64,000 nucleotides of DNA from Cupriavidus plantarum (GTDB lineage: Bacteria; Pseudomonadota; Gammaproteobacteria; Burkholderiales; Burkholderiaceae). The notes below the pieces were generated by a model. The model worked only from the letters and a program-made list of their open reading frames with translations, ran no database searches and was not told the origin of the DNA. Below, one piece after another: positions 17,973 to 26,555 of the stretch. The position numbers and the translations under genes are program-made. Location: positions 620,001 through 684,000 of the forward strand of contig NZ_CAJPUX010000002.1 in NCBI RefSeq assembly GCF_905397285.1. Direction: 5' to 3'. The first letter of the stretch is position 1; each line of letters begins with the position of its first letter.

Positions 17973-18992
17973 TCACAATGGAAACGGCAGGGTCAGGTCG
18001 AGCGCGCGCGTCCACTCGGTGACGTCGTCGACGAACACGCGAATGCGCGCGGGCAGCTGCTTGCGGCTCAGATAGCAGACGTAATGGCCGCGATCGGCCG
18101 GGGCGTAGCGTCCCAGGCACGCGATGAGCCGGCCGTCGCGCAGCAGGTCGCACACCTGATAGGCCGCGAGCTGTGCGATGCCTTGCCCCGCGAGTACCGA
18201 CTGGAGCACGAGTTCCGCGTCGTTGAACGTCTGCCGCGACGGGGGCGTGAGCGTATGCGTACGGCCTTCGACCTTGAACTCCCATTCGCGCATGCGCCCG
18301 GTCGCCCCGCGATAGTTGATGCAGCGATGCGCGGTCAGCTCGTCGAGATGCATCGGCATGCCGTGGGTGCACGCGTAGGCGGGCGATGCGCAGGTAACGA
18401 GCTGCATGGGGATCAATTGCCGCGCCACGATCTGGCTGTCTTCCATGCGCCCGTCGCGAAATGCCACGTCGACACGGTCGCTCGTGAAGTCCGCGGGCCG
18501 GTCATCGAGCTGGAAGTCGAGCGAGATATCGGGGTAGCGCGCATGAAACGCGCCGAGCATCGGCGCGATGATCCGCCGGCCGAAGCCGGGGCTCGCGCGC
18601 ACGCGGAGATGCCCGCGCGGCGGGCCGGCCCGGAGCTCGCGCATGTCTTCGATCGCCTGCGTGATGCGGTCCATGCCCGGGCTGCAGTTCCGGAAGAACA
18701 TCTCGCCTTCGCGCGTGAGCGAGGTGCTGCGCGTGGTCCGCACGAACAGCCGCGTGCCGAGCTGCGCCTCGAGCTTTTGTACATTGCGGCTGACCGCCGA
18801 GCGGCCGATGCCGAGGCGGTCTCCGGCGCGGGCGAAGCTGCCTTCGCTGACCACGGCGAGAAACGCGACGACGCCGGCGTAACTGGTGGCAAAGCCGGTC
18901 GCAAGGGGGTCCGCGACCGAATTTGCGACCGAATTTGCGACCGGATGCGCGGACGAACGAGGGGAGGCTGGCGTGCGGGCAAGGGTATCCAT
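17973..18992 (-). CDS. LysR-family regulator with repeat-bearing N-terminus
   Basis: 339 residues, about 35 longer at the N-terminus than usual for the family. The HTH (VVAFLAVVSEGSFARAGDRLGIGRSAVSRNVQKLEAQL) is preceded by a low-complexity leader with the repeat NSVANSVAD, encoded by in-frame 12-bp duplications at 18913-18948. The real start could lie inside this leader, but no better start is obvious. The effector domain is complete. It reads toward the NmrA-like and ohr genes on the same strand and may regulate them. Confidence 0.8.
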   Translation of the reverse strand: MDTLARTPASPRSSAHPVANSVANSVADPLATGFATSYAGVVAFLAVVSEGSFARAGDRLGIGRSAVSRNVQKLEAQLGTRLFVRTTRSTSLTREGEMFFRNCSPGMDRITQAIEDMRELRAGPPRGHLRVRASPGFGRRIIAPMLGAFHARYPDISLDFQLDDRPADFTSDRVDVAFRDGRMEDSQIVARQLIPMQLVTCASPAYACTHGMPMHLDELTAHRCINYRGATGRMREWEFKVEGRTHTLTPPSRQTFNDAELVLQSVLAGQGIAQLAAYQVCDLLRDGRLIACLGRYAPADRGHYVCYLSRKQLPARIRVFVDDVTEWTRALDLTLPFPL

Positions 18993-19066
18993 ACCCGCCT
19001 AGACGAGCGACGGCCGTTGCTTGTGACAACGGCCGTGCAAAAAGATGCGCCGGCGGCCCGGAAACG

Positions 19067-19534
19067 TTACTTCACCGGCGTCAGGATCGGCGCGCCCTTC
19101 TCCTTCAGCAGCACGACCACGAACTTTGCCGGCTTCGTCGTGCTGGCATTGCGGCCCACGGTATGGATGTCCGCGGGCCCCTCGTGGAACGCCTGGCCCG
19201 GTCCGAGCGTCACTTCCTTGCCACCCTTGACGCCCATGACGATCGAGCCTTCCAGCACGTAGATGAAGCCGTGCGCGTCGTGGCGATGGATGGGGTCGGC
19301 CGCGCCCGGCGCGTACTCGACGGTGATCATCACCGCTTCCTTGCCCGGATAGTCGGGAAGCGCCTGCGTCATGACGGGCGTGACCGTCACGCCGTCTTGC
19401 GTGACGCCGCCGGCGGCGGCCGCCGGCCGGGCCATGACCAGCGCGCCGGTGAGCACGCCGGCGAGCAGGCCGACGCGCGACAGCGTCGCGCCAGGCCGGG
19501 TGGCGAATCGGATGCCGAAACCAGTCTTGCGCAT
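19067..19534 (-). CDS. exported cupin-domain protein
   Basis: 155 residues with an N-terminal signal peptide (Arg-rich start, then LLAGVLTGALVMARPAAAA). The mature part is a single cupin with metal ligands in HRHDAHGFIYVLEGSI and the second motif GPGQAFHEGPADIH. Small exported cupins are often associated with oxidative stress or metal-dependent dioxygenation; the substrate is unknown. It follows the AhpD-like gene by four nt on the same strand, both downstream of an ECF41 sigma-factor gene. Confidence 0.82.
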   Translation of the reverse strand: MRKTGFGIRFATRPGATLSRVGLLAGVLTGALVMARPAAAAGGVTQDGVTVTPVMTQALPDYPGKEAVMITVEYAPGAADPIHRHDAHGFIYVLEGSIVMGVKGGKEVTLGPGQAFHEGPADIHTVGRNASTTKPAKFVVVLLKEKGAPILTPVK

Positions 19535-19538
19535 GGCA

Positions 19539-20021
19539 TCACTCCAGATTGGCCTTGGTCAGCCCGAACATCTTGTCCTGCGAACCCGGCACGCTCTGGA
19601 ATGCGACATTCACGCGGTTCCAGGCGTTGATGGACATCACGTGGTACGTCAGCTCCACGAGCTCCTGCTCGGAAAACTGCGTGCGCACGCGCTCGTACAC
19701 GTCATCGGGCACGCCGTGCGGCGGCAGTTGCGTCAGCACTTCGGTCCACGCGAGCGCGGCGCGTTCGCGCGGCGAGAACAGCGTGGACTCGCGCCAGATG
19801 GCCACGTGATACAGGCGCAGCTCGCGCTCGCCATGGATCTTGGCCTGCTTGACGTGCATGTCGAGGCAGAATGCGCAGCCATTGAGCTGCGAGGCGCGGA
19901 CTTCGATCAGATGCTGGATCGACCCTTCGATCTTGCTGATTTTGACCAGCGCCATGCTGAACTCGGCGAACTTCTTGAACAACTCGGGGGACTGCTCGAT
20001 GTAGTTGAGGCGTTGGGTCAT
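19539..20021 (-). CDS. AhpD-like carboxymuconolactone decarboxylase-family peroxidase
   Basis: 160 residues with the redox-active CxxC (Cys49 and Cys52) and downstream His in LNGCAFCLDMH, the AhpD peroxidase signature. It likely reduces hydroperoxides as a thiol peroxidase. The start at 20021 has GGAG six bases upstream. It is the typical partner of ECF41 sigma factors, whose gene lies 202 nt upstream on the same strand, and it is followed immediately by a cupin gene. Confidence 0.88.
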   Translation of the reverse strand: MTQRLNYIEQSPELFKKFAEFSMALVKISKIEGSIQHLIEVRASQLNGCAFCLDMHVKQAKIHGERELRLYHVAIWRESTLFSPRERAALAWTEVLTQLPPHGVPDDVYERVRTQFSEQELVELTYHVMSINAWNRVNVAFQSVPGSQDKMFGLTKANLE

Positions 20022-20223
20022 GATGGCTCCTGGCAGGGTGATGGGAAGCGTCCGGCGCGGAGGGCCGGCAAAAAGCGGCGGCGAAAAGTGGCCGCGCAAG
20101 GGCCGCCGCTCAGAAGCCATCTTAGGGAACGGACGCGCGCCCCGGTAGCCACGTGGAAGGGCTCACATTGTTGAGCGCGGGACACCAATGCCGGGCCGGC
20201 CCGGCTTTACCGCAGTCGGGCAG

Positions 20224-21114
20224 TCAGTGGGCCAGCCCCGCGCCATGCGACGCGGCGATACGCGCCAGCTTGTCGGGGTTGCGCTGCACGAGGACGCGCA
20301 GGATGCGCTCGCCATCGGTCTCGTACGACTGCGCCGACTCGAGCAGCCCGTCCACGTACCGCAGCAACGCCCACTCGCCATTGAGCCGCACGAGCTCCAC
20401 GCGTGCCGCCGCGCCGAATCGCCGATGGCCCGCATAGAACAGCTGCGCGATACGCCGCCCGCCGAGAAGGGGTTTCGGAATGCTCCGAACCTTGCCGCCG
20501 CCGTCGCCCATGAGTTCGGCATCGGGGGCAAGCATGCCGCTGAGCGCGGTGAAGTCGCCGGCCTCCACGGCATGGGCGAAGGCCTGCAGCAACTTGTGCT
20601 GGACCTCGCGCGGCACGGCGAAGCGCGGCCGCTCGTCGCGTACCTGCGTGCGCGCGCGGCTCACGATCTGCCGGCACGCGGCCTCGCTCTTGCCGACGAT
20701 GGCCGCGATCTCGCCGTAGTCGACGTCGAAGACGTCCCTGAGCAGGAACGCCGCGCGCGCTTCGGGCGTCAGGCGCTCGAGCACCCTGAGGAATGCCACG
20801 GACAGATCGTCCGCGCGTTCGTGGATTTCTTCGGGAGTGGGCGGCGATGCGTCCAGCAGCGGCTCGGGCAGCCAGATACCGGTGTAATGCTCGCGCTGGA
20901 TCTTGGCCGCGCGCAGGCGGTCGATCGCGATGCGCGTCGTCACGGCCACGAGCCAGGCCTCGGCATTTTCCACCTCGTCACGGTTCGTGCCATGCCAGCG
21001 CAGCCAGGCATCCTGCACGGCGTCCTCGGCCTCGGCCACCACGCCGAGCATGCGGTAGGCGATACCGAGCAGGCGAGGCCGAAGGCGATGGAAGGTAGCG
21101 GTGAGGTCATCCAT
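20224..21114 (-). CDS. ECF41-family RNA polymerase sigma factor (SigJ-like)
   Basis: 296 residues. Regions sigma-2 (LLGIAYRMLGVVAEAEDAVQDAWLRW) and sigma-4 (LTPEARAAFLLRDVFDVDYGEIAAIVGKSEAACRQIVSRAR) are followed by a SnoaL-like C-terminal domain of about 110 residues. The ECF41 marks DGGGK and NPDK are both present. In this family the fused C-terminal domain takes the place of a separate anti-sigma factor. ECF41 genes usually sit next to carboxymuconolactone decarboxylase, oxidoreductase or epimerase targets, which matches the genes downstream. I could not find a convincing ECF41 promoter by eye. Confidence 0.92.
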   Translation of the reverse strand: MDDLTATFHRLRPRLLGIAYRMLGVVAEAEDAVQDAWLRWHGTNRDEVENAEAWLVAVTTRIAIDRLRAAKIQREHYTGIWLPEPLLDASPPTPEEIHERADDLSVAFLRVLERLTPEARAAFLLRDVFDVDYGEIAAIVGKSEAACRQIVSRARTQVRDERPRFAVPREVQHKLLQAFAHAVEAGDFTALSGMLAPDAELMGDGGGKVRSIPKPLLGGRRIAQLFYAGHRRFGAAARVELVRLNGEWALLRYVDGLLESAQSYETDGERILRVLVQRNPDKLARIAASHGAGLAH

Positions 21115-21182
21115 GGCGGCGGGCCGAGAGAACGCGTCGAGGTCGATGGCGACTGGGATCGGAAAAGGCTGATTCTAGCTCA

Positions 21183-21200
21183 GACGTTTTGAGAAACGTC
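21183..21200. promoter_or_regulatory. inverted repeat upstream of ECF41 gene
   Basis: GACGTTT (21183-21189) and AAACGTC (21194-21200) form a perfect 7-bp inverted repeat with a 4-nt spacer, about 70 nt upstream of the sigma-factor start. It could be a regulator site or part of its promoter. It is the only structured element in the 361-base gap 21115-21475 apart from the hairpin at 21423. Confidence 0.4.
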
Positions 21201-21422
21201 CCATATACGGACAGGGGCGGGATGCGAAGAATGGACCTGTCGCCGCTTCGTGGCGATCGTCGCGCGGCGGGCGCCGTGGCGCGCGATGTGAACTGTTTCG
21301 GCGCAGAGGAGAACCCCTGCATGCATCGCATGACCTGTCGCGAGACATCGGATTTCACGATCCCGCCCTTAATACGCGGGGCCTCGATTTTCAGGCCCTT
21401 GGGGTGACGGTGTCTTGAGGGG

Positions 21423-21448
21423 CCGGACGGACCCTTGGGACCGTCCGG
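21423..21448. terminator. strong hairpin downstream of cytochrome c gene
   Basis: CCGGACGG (21423-21430) pairs with CCGTCCGG (21441-21448), and the stem extends inward through CCC/GGG. TTTT follows on the plus strand and AAAA precedes the hairpin for minus-strand transcripts. It lies 28 nt past the stop of the minus-strand cytochrome gene and most likely ends that transcript. Confidence 0.6.
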
Positions 21449-21475
21449 TTTTCACCGCATGCCGAGCGCGATGGA

Positions 21476-21811
21476 CTACTGAGGCTTCAGCCCGTTGTAG
21501 AACGCCGCGAGATTGGCGATGTCCGCATCGGTCAGCGGCTTCGCCATCGTGTTCATCATCTCGTCCTTGCGCTTGCCCGAGCGGTAGTCCTTCAGCGCCT
21601 TGATCAGGTACGGCTCGGTCTGTCCCGCGAGGTTCGGAGCCTCGGGCAGCTTGGACATGCCGTCGAGCCCATGGCACGCGGAGCACTGCACCGCCTTGGC
21701 GCGGCCCGCCTGCGCATCGCCGGCGTGGGCGCCGGCGGTGAAGGCGGCGCCCGCCGCGCATGTCATGACCAGCGAGGCCCGCAGCGCCGCGTTCCGGAAC
21801 ACACCCGTCAT
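21476..21811 (-). CDS. small periplasmic c-type cytochrome
   Basis: 111 residues with a Sec signal peptide (cleavage near AGAHA) and one haem-binding site CSACH (Cys43, Cys46, His47). A Met ligand is expected in the MMNTMAKPLTD segment. The start overlaps the stop of the upstream sugar dehydrogenase gene by four bases (ATGA), so it is probably the direct electron acceptor of that enzyme, passing electrons to the respiratory chain. Confidence 0.92.
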   Translation of the reverse strand: MTGVFRNAALRASLVMTCAAGAAFTAGAHAGDAQAGRAKAVQCSACHGLDGMSKLPEAPNLAGQTEPYLIKALKDYRSGKRKDEMMNTMAKPLTDADIANLAAFYNGLKPQ

Positions 21812-23073
21812 TTTGCCCCCGAGTAAGAGATGCGATAGATTGCGCCGGCATAGTCGTCCGACACGAGCAGCGAGCCATCCGCCAGCGGCAACACGTCAAC
21901 GGGGCGGCCCATGTACTCGCCGGTGGGCGTGAGCCAGCCTTCGGCAAATACCTCCGTTTCGCCGGCGGTGCCATCGGACTTGACCGCCGTGTACATGATG
22001 CGGGCGCCGATCGGCTTGGTGCGGTTCCACGAGCCGTGCTCGGCCGCGAACACGCCGCCCTTGTATTTGGCGGGGAACATGGTGCCCGAGTAGAACGTCA
22101 TGCCGAGGTCGGCCGCGTGCGCGGCGTATTCGACTTCGGGGAACACGACGCCGGCCGGCACCTTGGCGTCCTTGTATTCCACCGTGCGGACCTTGCCGCC
22201 GCCATACCATGGGAAGCCGAAGTTCAGACCCGCCTTGGGGGCCCGGTTGAGTTCGCCCGGAGGCTGGTCGTCGCCCATGCCGTCAACCTGGTTGTCGGTG
22301 AACCACAGCACCTTGTCGGCGGGGTTGAAGTCCATGCCGACGGAATTGCGGATGCCGAGCGCGAAGACCTCGCGGTTCTTCCCGTCCTGGTCCATGCGGA
22401 TGATGCCCGCAAGGCCAGCCTTGTCGAGCGCGGCCAGCTTATCCTTGGGCGGCACGTTCCACGGCTGGCCGAGCGTGATGTACAACTTCTTGTCCGGCCC
22501 GATGCGGCAGGTCCGGGCGCCGTGGTTGAAGCTTTCGAACTCGGTCGGGATCAGCTTGCCTTGCGGCACGACGACCGCGGCAGCCACGTCGGGGCCGCCT
22601 TCGCCGAAGAATTGCGCGGCGGGGAAGGCGAGCACGCGGTTCTGCTCGGCCACGTACAGCACGCCGTCCGGCGAGAAGCACACGCCGTTGGGCACCTTGA
22701 AGTTGATCGCCGTGGCGAACGCCACCACGTCGTCGGCGACGCGCCGCTTGGTGCGGTCCGTGACCTGCCATACGCGATTCTTGCGCGTGCCCGCGAACAC
22801 CACGCCCGTGGATGGCTCGAGGGCCATGTGGCGGGCGTCGGGCACGACGGCATAGAGCTCGATCTTGAACCCTTGCGGCAGCTTGATCTGCTTCAGGTTC
22901 TCCCTGAGCGCGTCGGCTTTCTGCCCGGTCTGCGGCACACTTTCCGGCGTGGCGGTGCCGGTTGGCTTGAACTGCTGAAGCTTGCTCAGATTCGCGTCGG
23001 CCGCGATGGCCGGCGTGGCGGCGGCCAGCCACGCTGCGGCGGCCAATGGCAAGAGCCTGGGGAGGTAGCCCAT
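21808..23073 (-). CDS. PQQ-dependent sugar dehydrogenase (sorbosone dehydrogenase-like)
   Basis: 421 residues with a signal peptide (LLPLAAAAWLAAATPAIA). The mature part is a six-bladed beta-propeller of the soluble glucose/L-sorbosone dehydrogenase family (LPQGFKIELYA, NRVWQVTDR, SFNHGARTCRIGPDKKLYITLGQPWN, GIRNSVGMDFNP, AAEHGSWNRT). It oxidises sugars or aldoses in the periplasm and hands electrons to the coupled cytochrome c. GGAGA precedes the ATG at 23073. The substrate is not resolved, and no PQQ synthesis genes are in the window. Confidence 0.87.
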   Translation of the reverse strand: MGYLPRLLPLAAAAWLAAATPAIAADANLSKLQQFKPTGTATPESVPQTGQKADALRENLKQIKLPQGFKIELYAVVPDARHMALEPSTGVVFAGTRKNRVWQVTDRTKRRVADDVVAFATAINFKVPNGVCFSPDGVLYVAEQNRVLAFPAAQFFGEGGPDVAAAVVVPQGKLIPTEFESFNHGARTCRIGPDKKLYITLGQPWNVPPKDKLAALDKAGLAGIIRMDQDGKNREVFALGIRNSVGMDFNPADKVLWFTDNQVDGMGDDQPPGELNRAPKAGLNFGFPWYGGGKVRTVEYKDAKVPAGVVFPEVEYAAHAADLGMTFYSGTMFPAKYKGGVFAAEHGSWNRTKPIGARIMYTAVKSDGTAGETEVFAEGWLTPTGEYMGRPVDVLPLADGSLLVSDDYAGAIYRISYSGAK

Positions 23074-23324
23074 GTGATTGTCTCCGGAGGTATCTGTTTG
23101 CTTTTGAGCCCGCGACTGCAAAAGGAACAACCATCCAACGGATCGGATCCCCTGCCTGGCGGGGTGTGACACGACGGGGTATGACAGGAAAGAGCTTAGG
23201 ACAAACTTTTGTGCTGCGGAAAGCTCGATTTCCGGTCGGGGGGGAAGGGGGCCCTGAGTGCGGGCCTGAAAGGGGAGGCTATCTCTACGTATAGGATGGG
23301 TGGGGAGAGCAAGGGAGACGAAGC

Positions 23325-23343
23325 CCTCTCCCCGGGGGAGAGG
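23325..23343. repeat. CCTCTCCCC palindrome, copy 1
   Basis: CCTCTCCCC (23325-23333) and GGGGAGAGG (23335-23343) form a perfect palindrome around one G. The same element with a central C recurs at 28461-28483. It looks like a dispersed REP-type palindrome lying in a gene gap. The rest of the 280-base gap 23074-23353 shows nothing recognisable. Confidence 0.6.
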
Positions 23344-23353
23344 ACAACGGACG

Positions 23354-23677
23354 TTATCCCGCGTGCTTCCCATCCTGATCCGGCGGCGCCGACACGCCCG
23401 ACCGGTCCATCCCGGCCAGCACACCGGAGAAGCCGTTGGAGGCGGAATGGCTGGCGCCATCCGGCAGCCAGTCGGTCAGGCGGCTGATGGCCCCCTCGCG
23501 GCGACGGGCGCCTTCGGTGAAGGGGTCGCGCGGCGCGTTGTGGAACGTGTAGCCATACCGGTCGCCGGACGTCGCGCTGGTACGCGGCTCCGCGGAGGAA
23601 GCGTGGGAAGCGTTGGCTAGCGAGGCAGCGCCGGCGATGAGGGCCGCGAGCGAGAAATGAATGATGCGTTGCGTCAT
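23354..23677 (-). CDS. small exported protein, unknown function
   Basis: 107 residues with a signal peptide (FSLAALIAGAASLANAS). The mature part is about 80 residues, polar, without cysteines, with the segment GDRYGYTFHNAPRDPFTEGARRR and an Asp/Gly-rich end. GGAG six bases upstream supports the start at 23677. I do not recognise the family. Its own upstream region and the distance to the dehydrogenase pair suggest an independent transcript. Confidence 0.6.
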   Translation of the reverse strand: MTQRIIHFSLAALIAGAASLANASHASSAEPRTSATSGDRYGYTFHNAPRDPFTEGARRREGAISRLTDWLPDGASHSASNGFSGVLAGMDRSGVSAPPDQDGKHAG

Positions 23678-24278
23678 GTCGAACTCCGAAGAGAGGCAAT
23701 TGGGCACACTGGTCTGCTCCCCAGCCAGCGCCCTTGTCGAGGGGCGGTCATGGATTCAAGGCGTCCGGAGGAGGCGCCGCCCCTGTGCACCACCACCGTG
23801 CCTGAATGCTAGGGAGCGCACCGCGCTGGCGCAGCCATCCATGCGGACGCCCGCACCGCGCATAGGTCTCGGCCCCCTATCCAGCCGTATGGGCACGACG
23901 ATGCGGAAGCGCAGGCCGCCCATGAAACAAGGTTCGAAAACGGCGAACGATGGATAGGAGCGGCCATTCCGAACCTGAAAGCTCAAGAATTTCCGCGCTG
24001 CGGCATTTTGTCGCGTAAACGTGTCGCATCATCGGGGTTTCGCTTTTGCCCGACATCGCAGACAATGCTGCCGCTGACGCTTGCGTAGTAGTACGTAGCC
24101 ATTGCACAGACGATCACGTTTTCCGCAAATCGCACGGACACGGGCGCGGGGTGCCCCTTCGCCCGCCTATACGAACATATAGTTATCCGGGCGAAGGGCC
24201 GCCCCTATGATCCGGCCCACGGGTGCTGCGACGATTGGGTTGCAGATCGCCGCATGCTCACGAGGCTGGGGTACTCGC
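23678..24278. other. 601-base gap before two-component genes
   Basis: No coding frame here has a plausible start, composition or family pattern. The region holds the palindrome CTATA-N6-TATAG (24167-24182) close to the downstream receiver gene and a TACG-rich stretch near 24081-24102. Otherwise I see nothing. Confidence 0.5.
24167..24182. promoter_or_regulatory. CTATA-N6-TATAG palindrome, site 1
   Basis: CTATA (24167-24171), CGAACA, then TATAG (24178-24182). A near-identical arrangement, CTATAC-AAAGG-TATAAG, lies at 27241-27257 before the AraC gene. The paired occurrence on both sides of the two-component genes suggests binding by the FixJ-like regulator encoded between them. Confidence 0.5.
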
Positions 24279-24653
24279 TTGCAGAACACGCTGATTGTTG
24301 CCATCGTCGATGATGACGAATCCGTTCGCCTGGCTACGTCCAGGCTGGTCCGTTCACTGGGTTGGGAGGTGCGTCCGTACGATTCGGCGCGCGCATTCCT
24401 GGACTCGGGAAGGATCGGCGAGGCGGACTGCGTCATCACGGATTTCCAGATGCCCGGCATGACCGGGCTGGAAATGCAGCGCACATTGACCGCGCGCCAT
24501 TATTCGGTGCCGGTGATCTTCATCACTGCCTACTGCACGGATGCGGTCAGGCGGCAGGCGCTCGACAGTGGCGCGATGTCGGTGCTGCCCAAGCCCGTGG
24601 ACGGTGCATCGGTGAAGGCCTGCCTCGAACGGGTGGCGTTGAACGCGGGCTAG
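24279..24653 (+). CDS. stand-alone receiver-domain response regulator
   Basis: 124 residues: one CheY/FixJ-type receiver and nothing else. It has the acidic pair (VDDDES), phosphoacceptor Asp55 (ITDFQMPGMTG), and Lys in LPKPV. With no output domain it may act as a phosphate sink or relay for the kinase encoded next. I chose TTG 24279 because the domain begins there and GGGG lies seven bases upstream; ATG 24207 would add 24 residues with no family support. The kinase gene follows after 108 nt. Confidence 0.8.
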   Translation: MQNTLIVAIVDDDESVRLATSRLVRSLGWEVRPYDSARAFLDSGRIGEADCVITDFQMPGMTGLEMQRTLTARHYSVPVIFITAYCTDAVRRQALDSGAMSVLPKPVDGASVKACLERVALNAG

Positions 24654-24761
24654 CTTCCCGCGATCGTCAGCACGGAACATCGCACGGCCCCTCGCATCGA
24701 AATTCCCGGCCGCGGCGTCGGGTGATTTGTCACGCGCGCGCCGTGGCACAATCGGCTCCCA

Positions 24762-26555
24762 ATGCATCCCAACTCCCGAATGCTGTCGATCATCGCCGGG
24801 GTCTGCGCGTTGGCCATCTTCATGGTCGACGCCATGACCCCACTGGACATCGCCATCGCGGTGCTCTACGTCGTCGTCGTGCTGCTGGTGGCGTCCACCG
24901 GCTCGCGCAAGGCCACCATCACCGCAAGCGCGATCTGCGCGGTGCTGACGGTGCTCGGCTATCTGATCTCGACACCGCCGAATTCCGGCGTGGCGCCGCT
25001 GGCCCGCTGCTTCGTCAGCCTGCTCGCCAACAGCACGGCCACGCTGCTGGCCCTGCGCGCGGTCGGCAATACCGCGCGGCTGCGCGAGCAGATCCAGATG
25101 CTGAACCTCACGCACGACGCCATCGTCGTGCACGACATGGACGACATCATCACGTTCTGGAACCGGGGCGCGCATGAAGTCTATGGCTGGACCGCCGCGG
25201 AGGCCGTCGGCCAGTCGATCCACGCGCTTACGCGCACGACGTTTCCGATTCCGATCGAGCATATCCACGACGAGCTGCTGCGCATCGGCCACTGGGACGG
25301 CGAAGTCCAGCGCGTGCGCAAGGACGGCCAGCTGCTGACGATTTCGAGCCGCTGGGCGCTGTGGCGCGACGCGCGCGGCAATCCGGTGGCGATCGTGGCC
25401 ACCAGCAACGACATTACCGACCGCAAGCGCGCGGAGGCGGCGCTTGCGCGCAGCGAGGCGTTCCTCTCGGAAGCGCAGCGGCTCAGCAAGACGGGCAGCA
25501 TGGCGCTGCAGCCGCCGTACTCGGAAATGGTGTGGTCGACGGAAGCGTATCGGATTCTCGGTTACGATCGCGATGTGACGCCGTCGCCGGAGCTGATCGC
25601 CGCGCGCACGCACCCGGACGACCTCGCGCGGGTCAGCGCCGCGCGGCAGATGTTGCGGGAAGGCAAACCCTATATCGATCTCGAACACCGCTTATTGATG
25701 CCCGATGGCAGTATTCGGTATGTGCACTTCGTCGCGCGGCGTACCAACGCCGCGCCGCTGCTTCCGGAGTATGTGGGCGCGCTGATGGACGTCACGGACG
25801 CGGCCGTCACGCAGGAAGCGTTACAGCGTTCGCAAGCGGAACTCGCGCACGTGACGCGCGTCACAACACTCGGCGAGCTGGCCGCGTCCATCGCGCACGA
25901 AGTCAGCCAGCCGCTGGCCGCGATCGTGACCTGCGGTGACTCGGCCGTGCGCTGGCTCGACCGCGCGCCGCCGGATATCGCCGAGGCCCAGTTGTCGATC
26001 GGTCAGATGGTCCGCGATGCGCGCCGCGCCACGGACATCATCCATCAGATCCGTTCGATGGCGAAAAAGCGCGATCCGGTCTACGAGCGGCTGGACCTCA
26101 ACGTGCTCGTGACGGAAGCCGCCAGCCTGGTGCGGCGGGAATTCCAGGCCAACCGCGTGGAGCCGGACATCCGGCTCGCGCCGACGGCACTCTATGTGTC
26201 GGGAGACCGTGTACAGCTCCATCAGGTCCTGATCAACCTGCTGGTGAACGCAGTGCAGGCGATGGCGTCCATTCGCGACCGCCGGCGAGATTTGTGGGTC
26301 GTCACCGAGCGCGTGCAGGGCGTGCGCTACGCGGCGATCACGGTACGGGATGCCGGCTGCGGATTTCCGCCGGCCGATGCGGACAAGCTGTTCAACGCGT
26401 TTTACTCCACAAAAAAGGACGGCATGGGAATGGGGTTGTCAATTTGCCGCTCGATCGTCGAAGCCCATGGGGGAAGAATATGGGCCGAATCGCCTCCGGA
26501 GAGAGGTGCGACGCTACGGGTGGAACTTCCGTTGCATGAGGAGGTACTCCAATGA
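24762..26555 (+). CDS. membrane-bound PAS sensor histidine kinase
   Basis: 597 residues. Three to four N-terminal membrane helices (about 1-100) are followed by two PAS domains (about 115-235 with FWNRGAHEVYGWTAAEAVG, and 250-350 with YRILGYDRDVTPSPE and its PAC segment). The HisKA box ASIAHEVSQPLAAI carries His379, and the ATPase domain shows NLLVNAVQAM, DAGCGFPP and GMGMGLSICRSIVEAHGG. It resembles FixL/DctB-like hybrids that signal to FixJ-type regulators. Its stop overlaps the next gene's ATG by four bases. Confidence 0.92.
   Translation: MHPNSRMLSIIAGVCALAIFMVDAMTPLDIAIAVLYVVVVLLVASTGSRKATITASAICAVLTVLGYLISTPPNSGVAPLARCFVSLLANSTATLLALRAVGNTARLREQIQMLNLTHDAIVVHDMDDIITFWNRGAHEVYGWTAAEAVGQSIHALTRTTFPIPIEHIHDELLRIGHWDGEVQRVRKDGQLLTISSRWALWRDARGNPVAIVATSNDITDRKRAEAALARSEAFLSEAQRLSKTGSMALQPPYSEMVWSTEAYRILGYDRDVTPSPELIAARTHPDDLARVSAARQMLREGKPYIDLEHRLLMPDGSIRYVHFVARRTNAAPLLPEYVGALMDVTDAAVTQEALQRSQAELAHVTRVTTLGELAASIAHEVSQPLAAIVTCGDSAVRWLDRAPPDIAEAQLSIGQMVRDARRATDIIHQIRSMAKKRDPVYERLDLNVLVTEAASLVRREFQANRVEPDIRLAPTALYVSGDRVQLHQVLINLLVNAVQAMASIRDRRRDLWVVTERVQGVRYAAITVRDAGCGFPPADADKLFNAFYSTKKDGMGMGLSICRSIVEAHGGRIWAESPPERGATLRVELPLHEEVLQ

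Noticed and set aside
20022..20223. ECF41 promoter in front of the AhpD-like gene
   Set aside because: No TGTCACA box with a correctly spaced CGTC could be found on the minus strand by eye.
24207..24278. 24 extra N-terminal residues of the lone receiver protein from ATG 24207
   Set aside because: The receiver fold begins at the TTG 24279, which has a better-placed purine-rich site; the extra residues lack family support. It remains possible.
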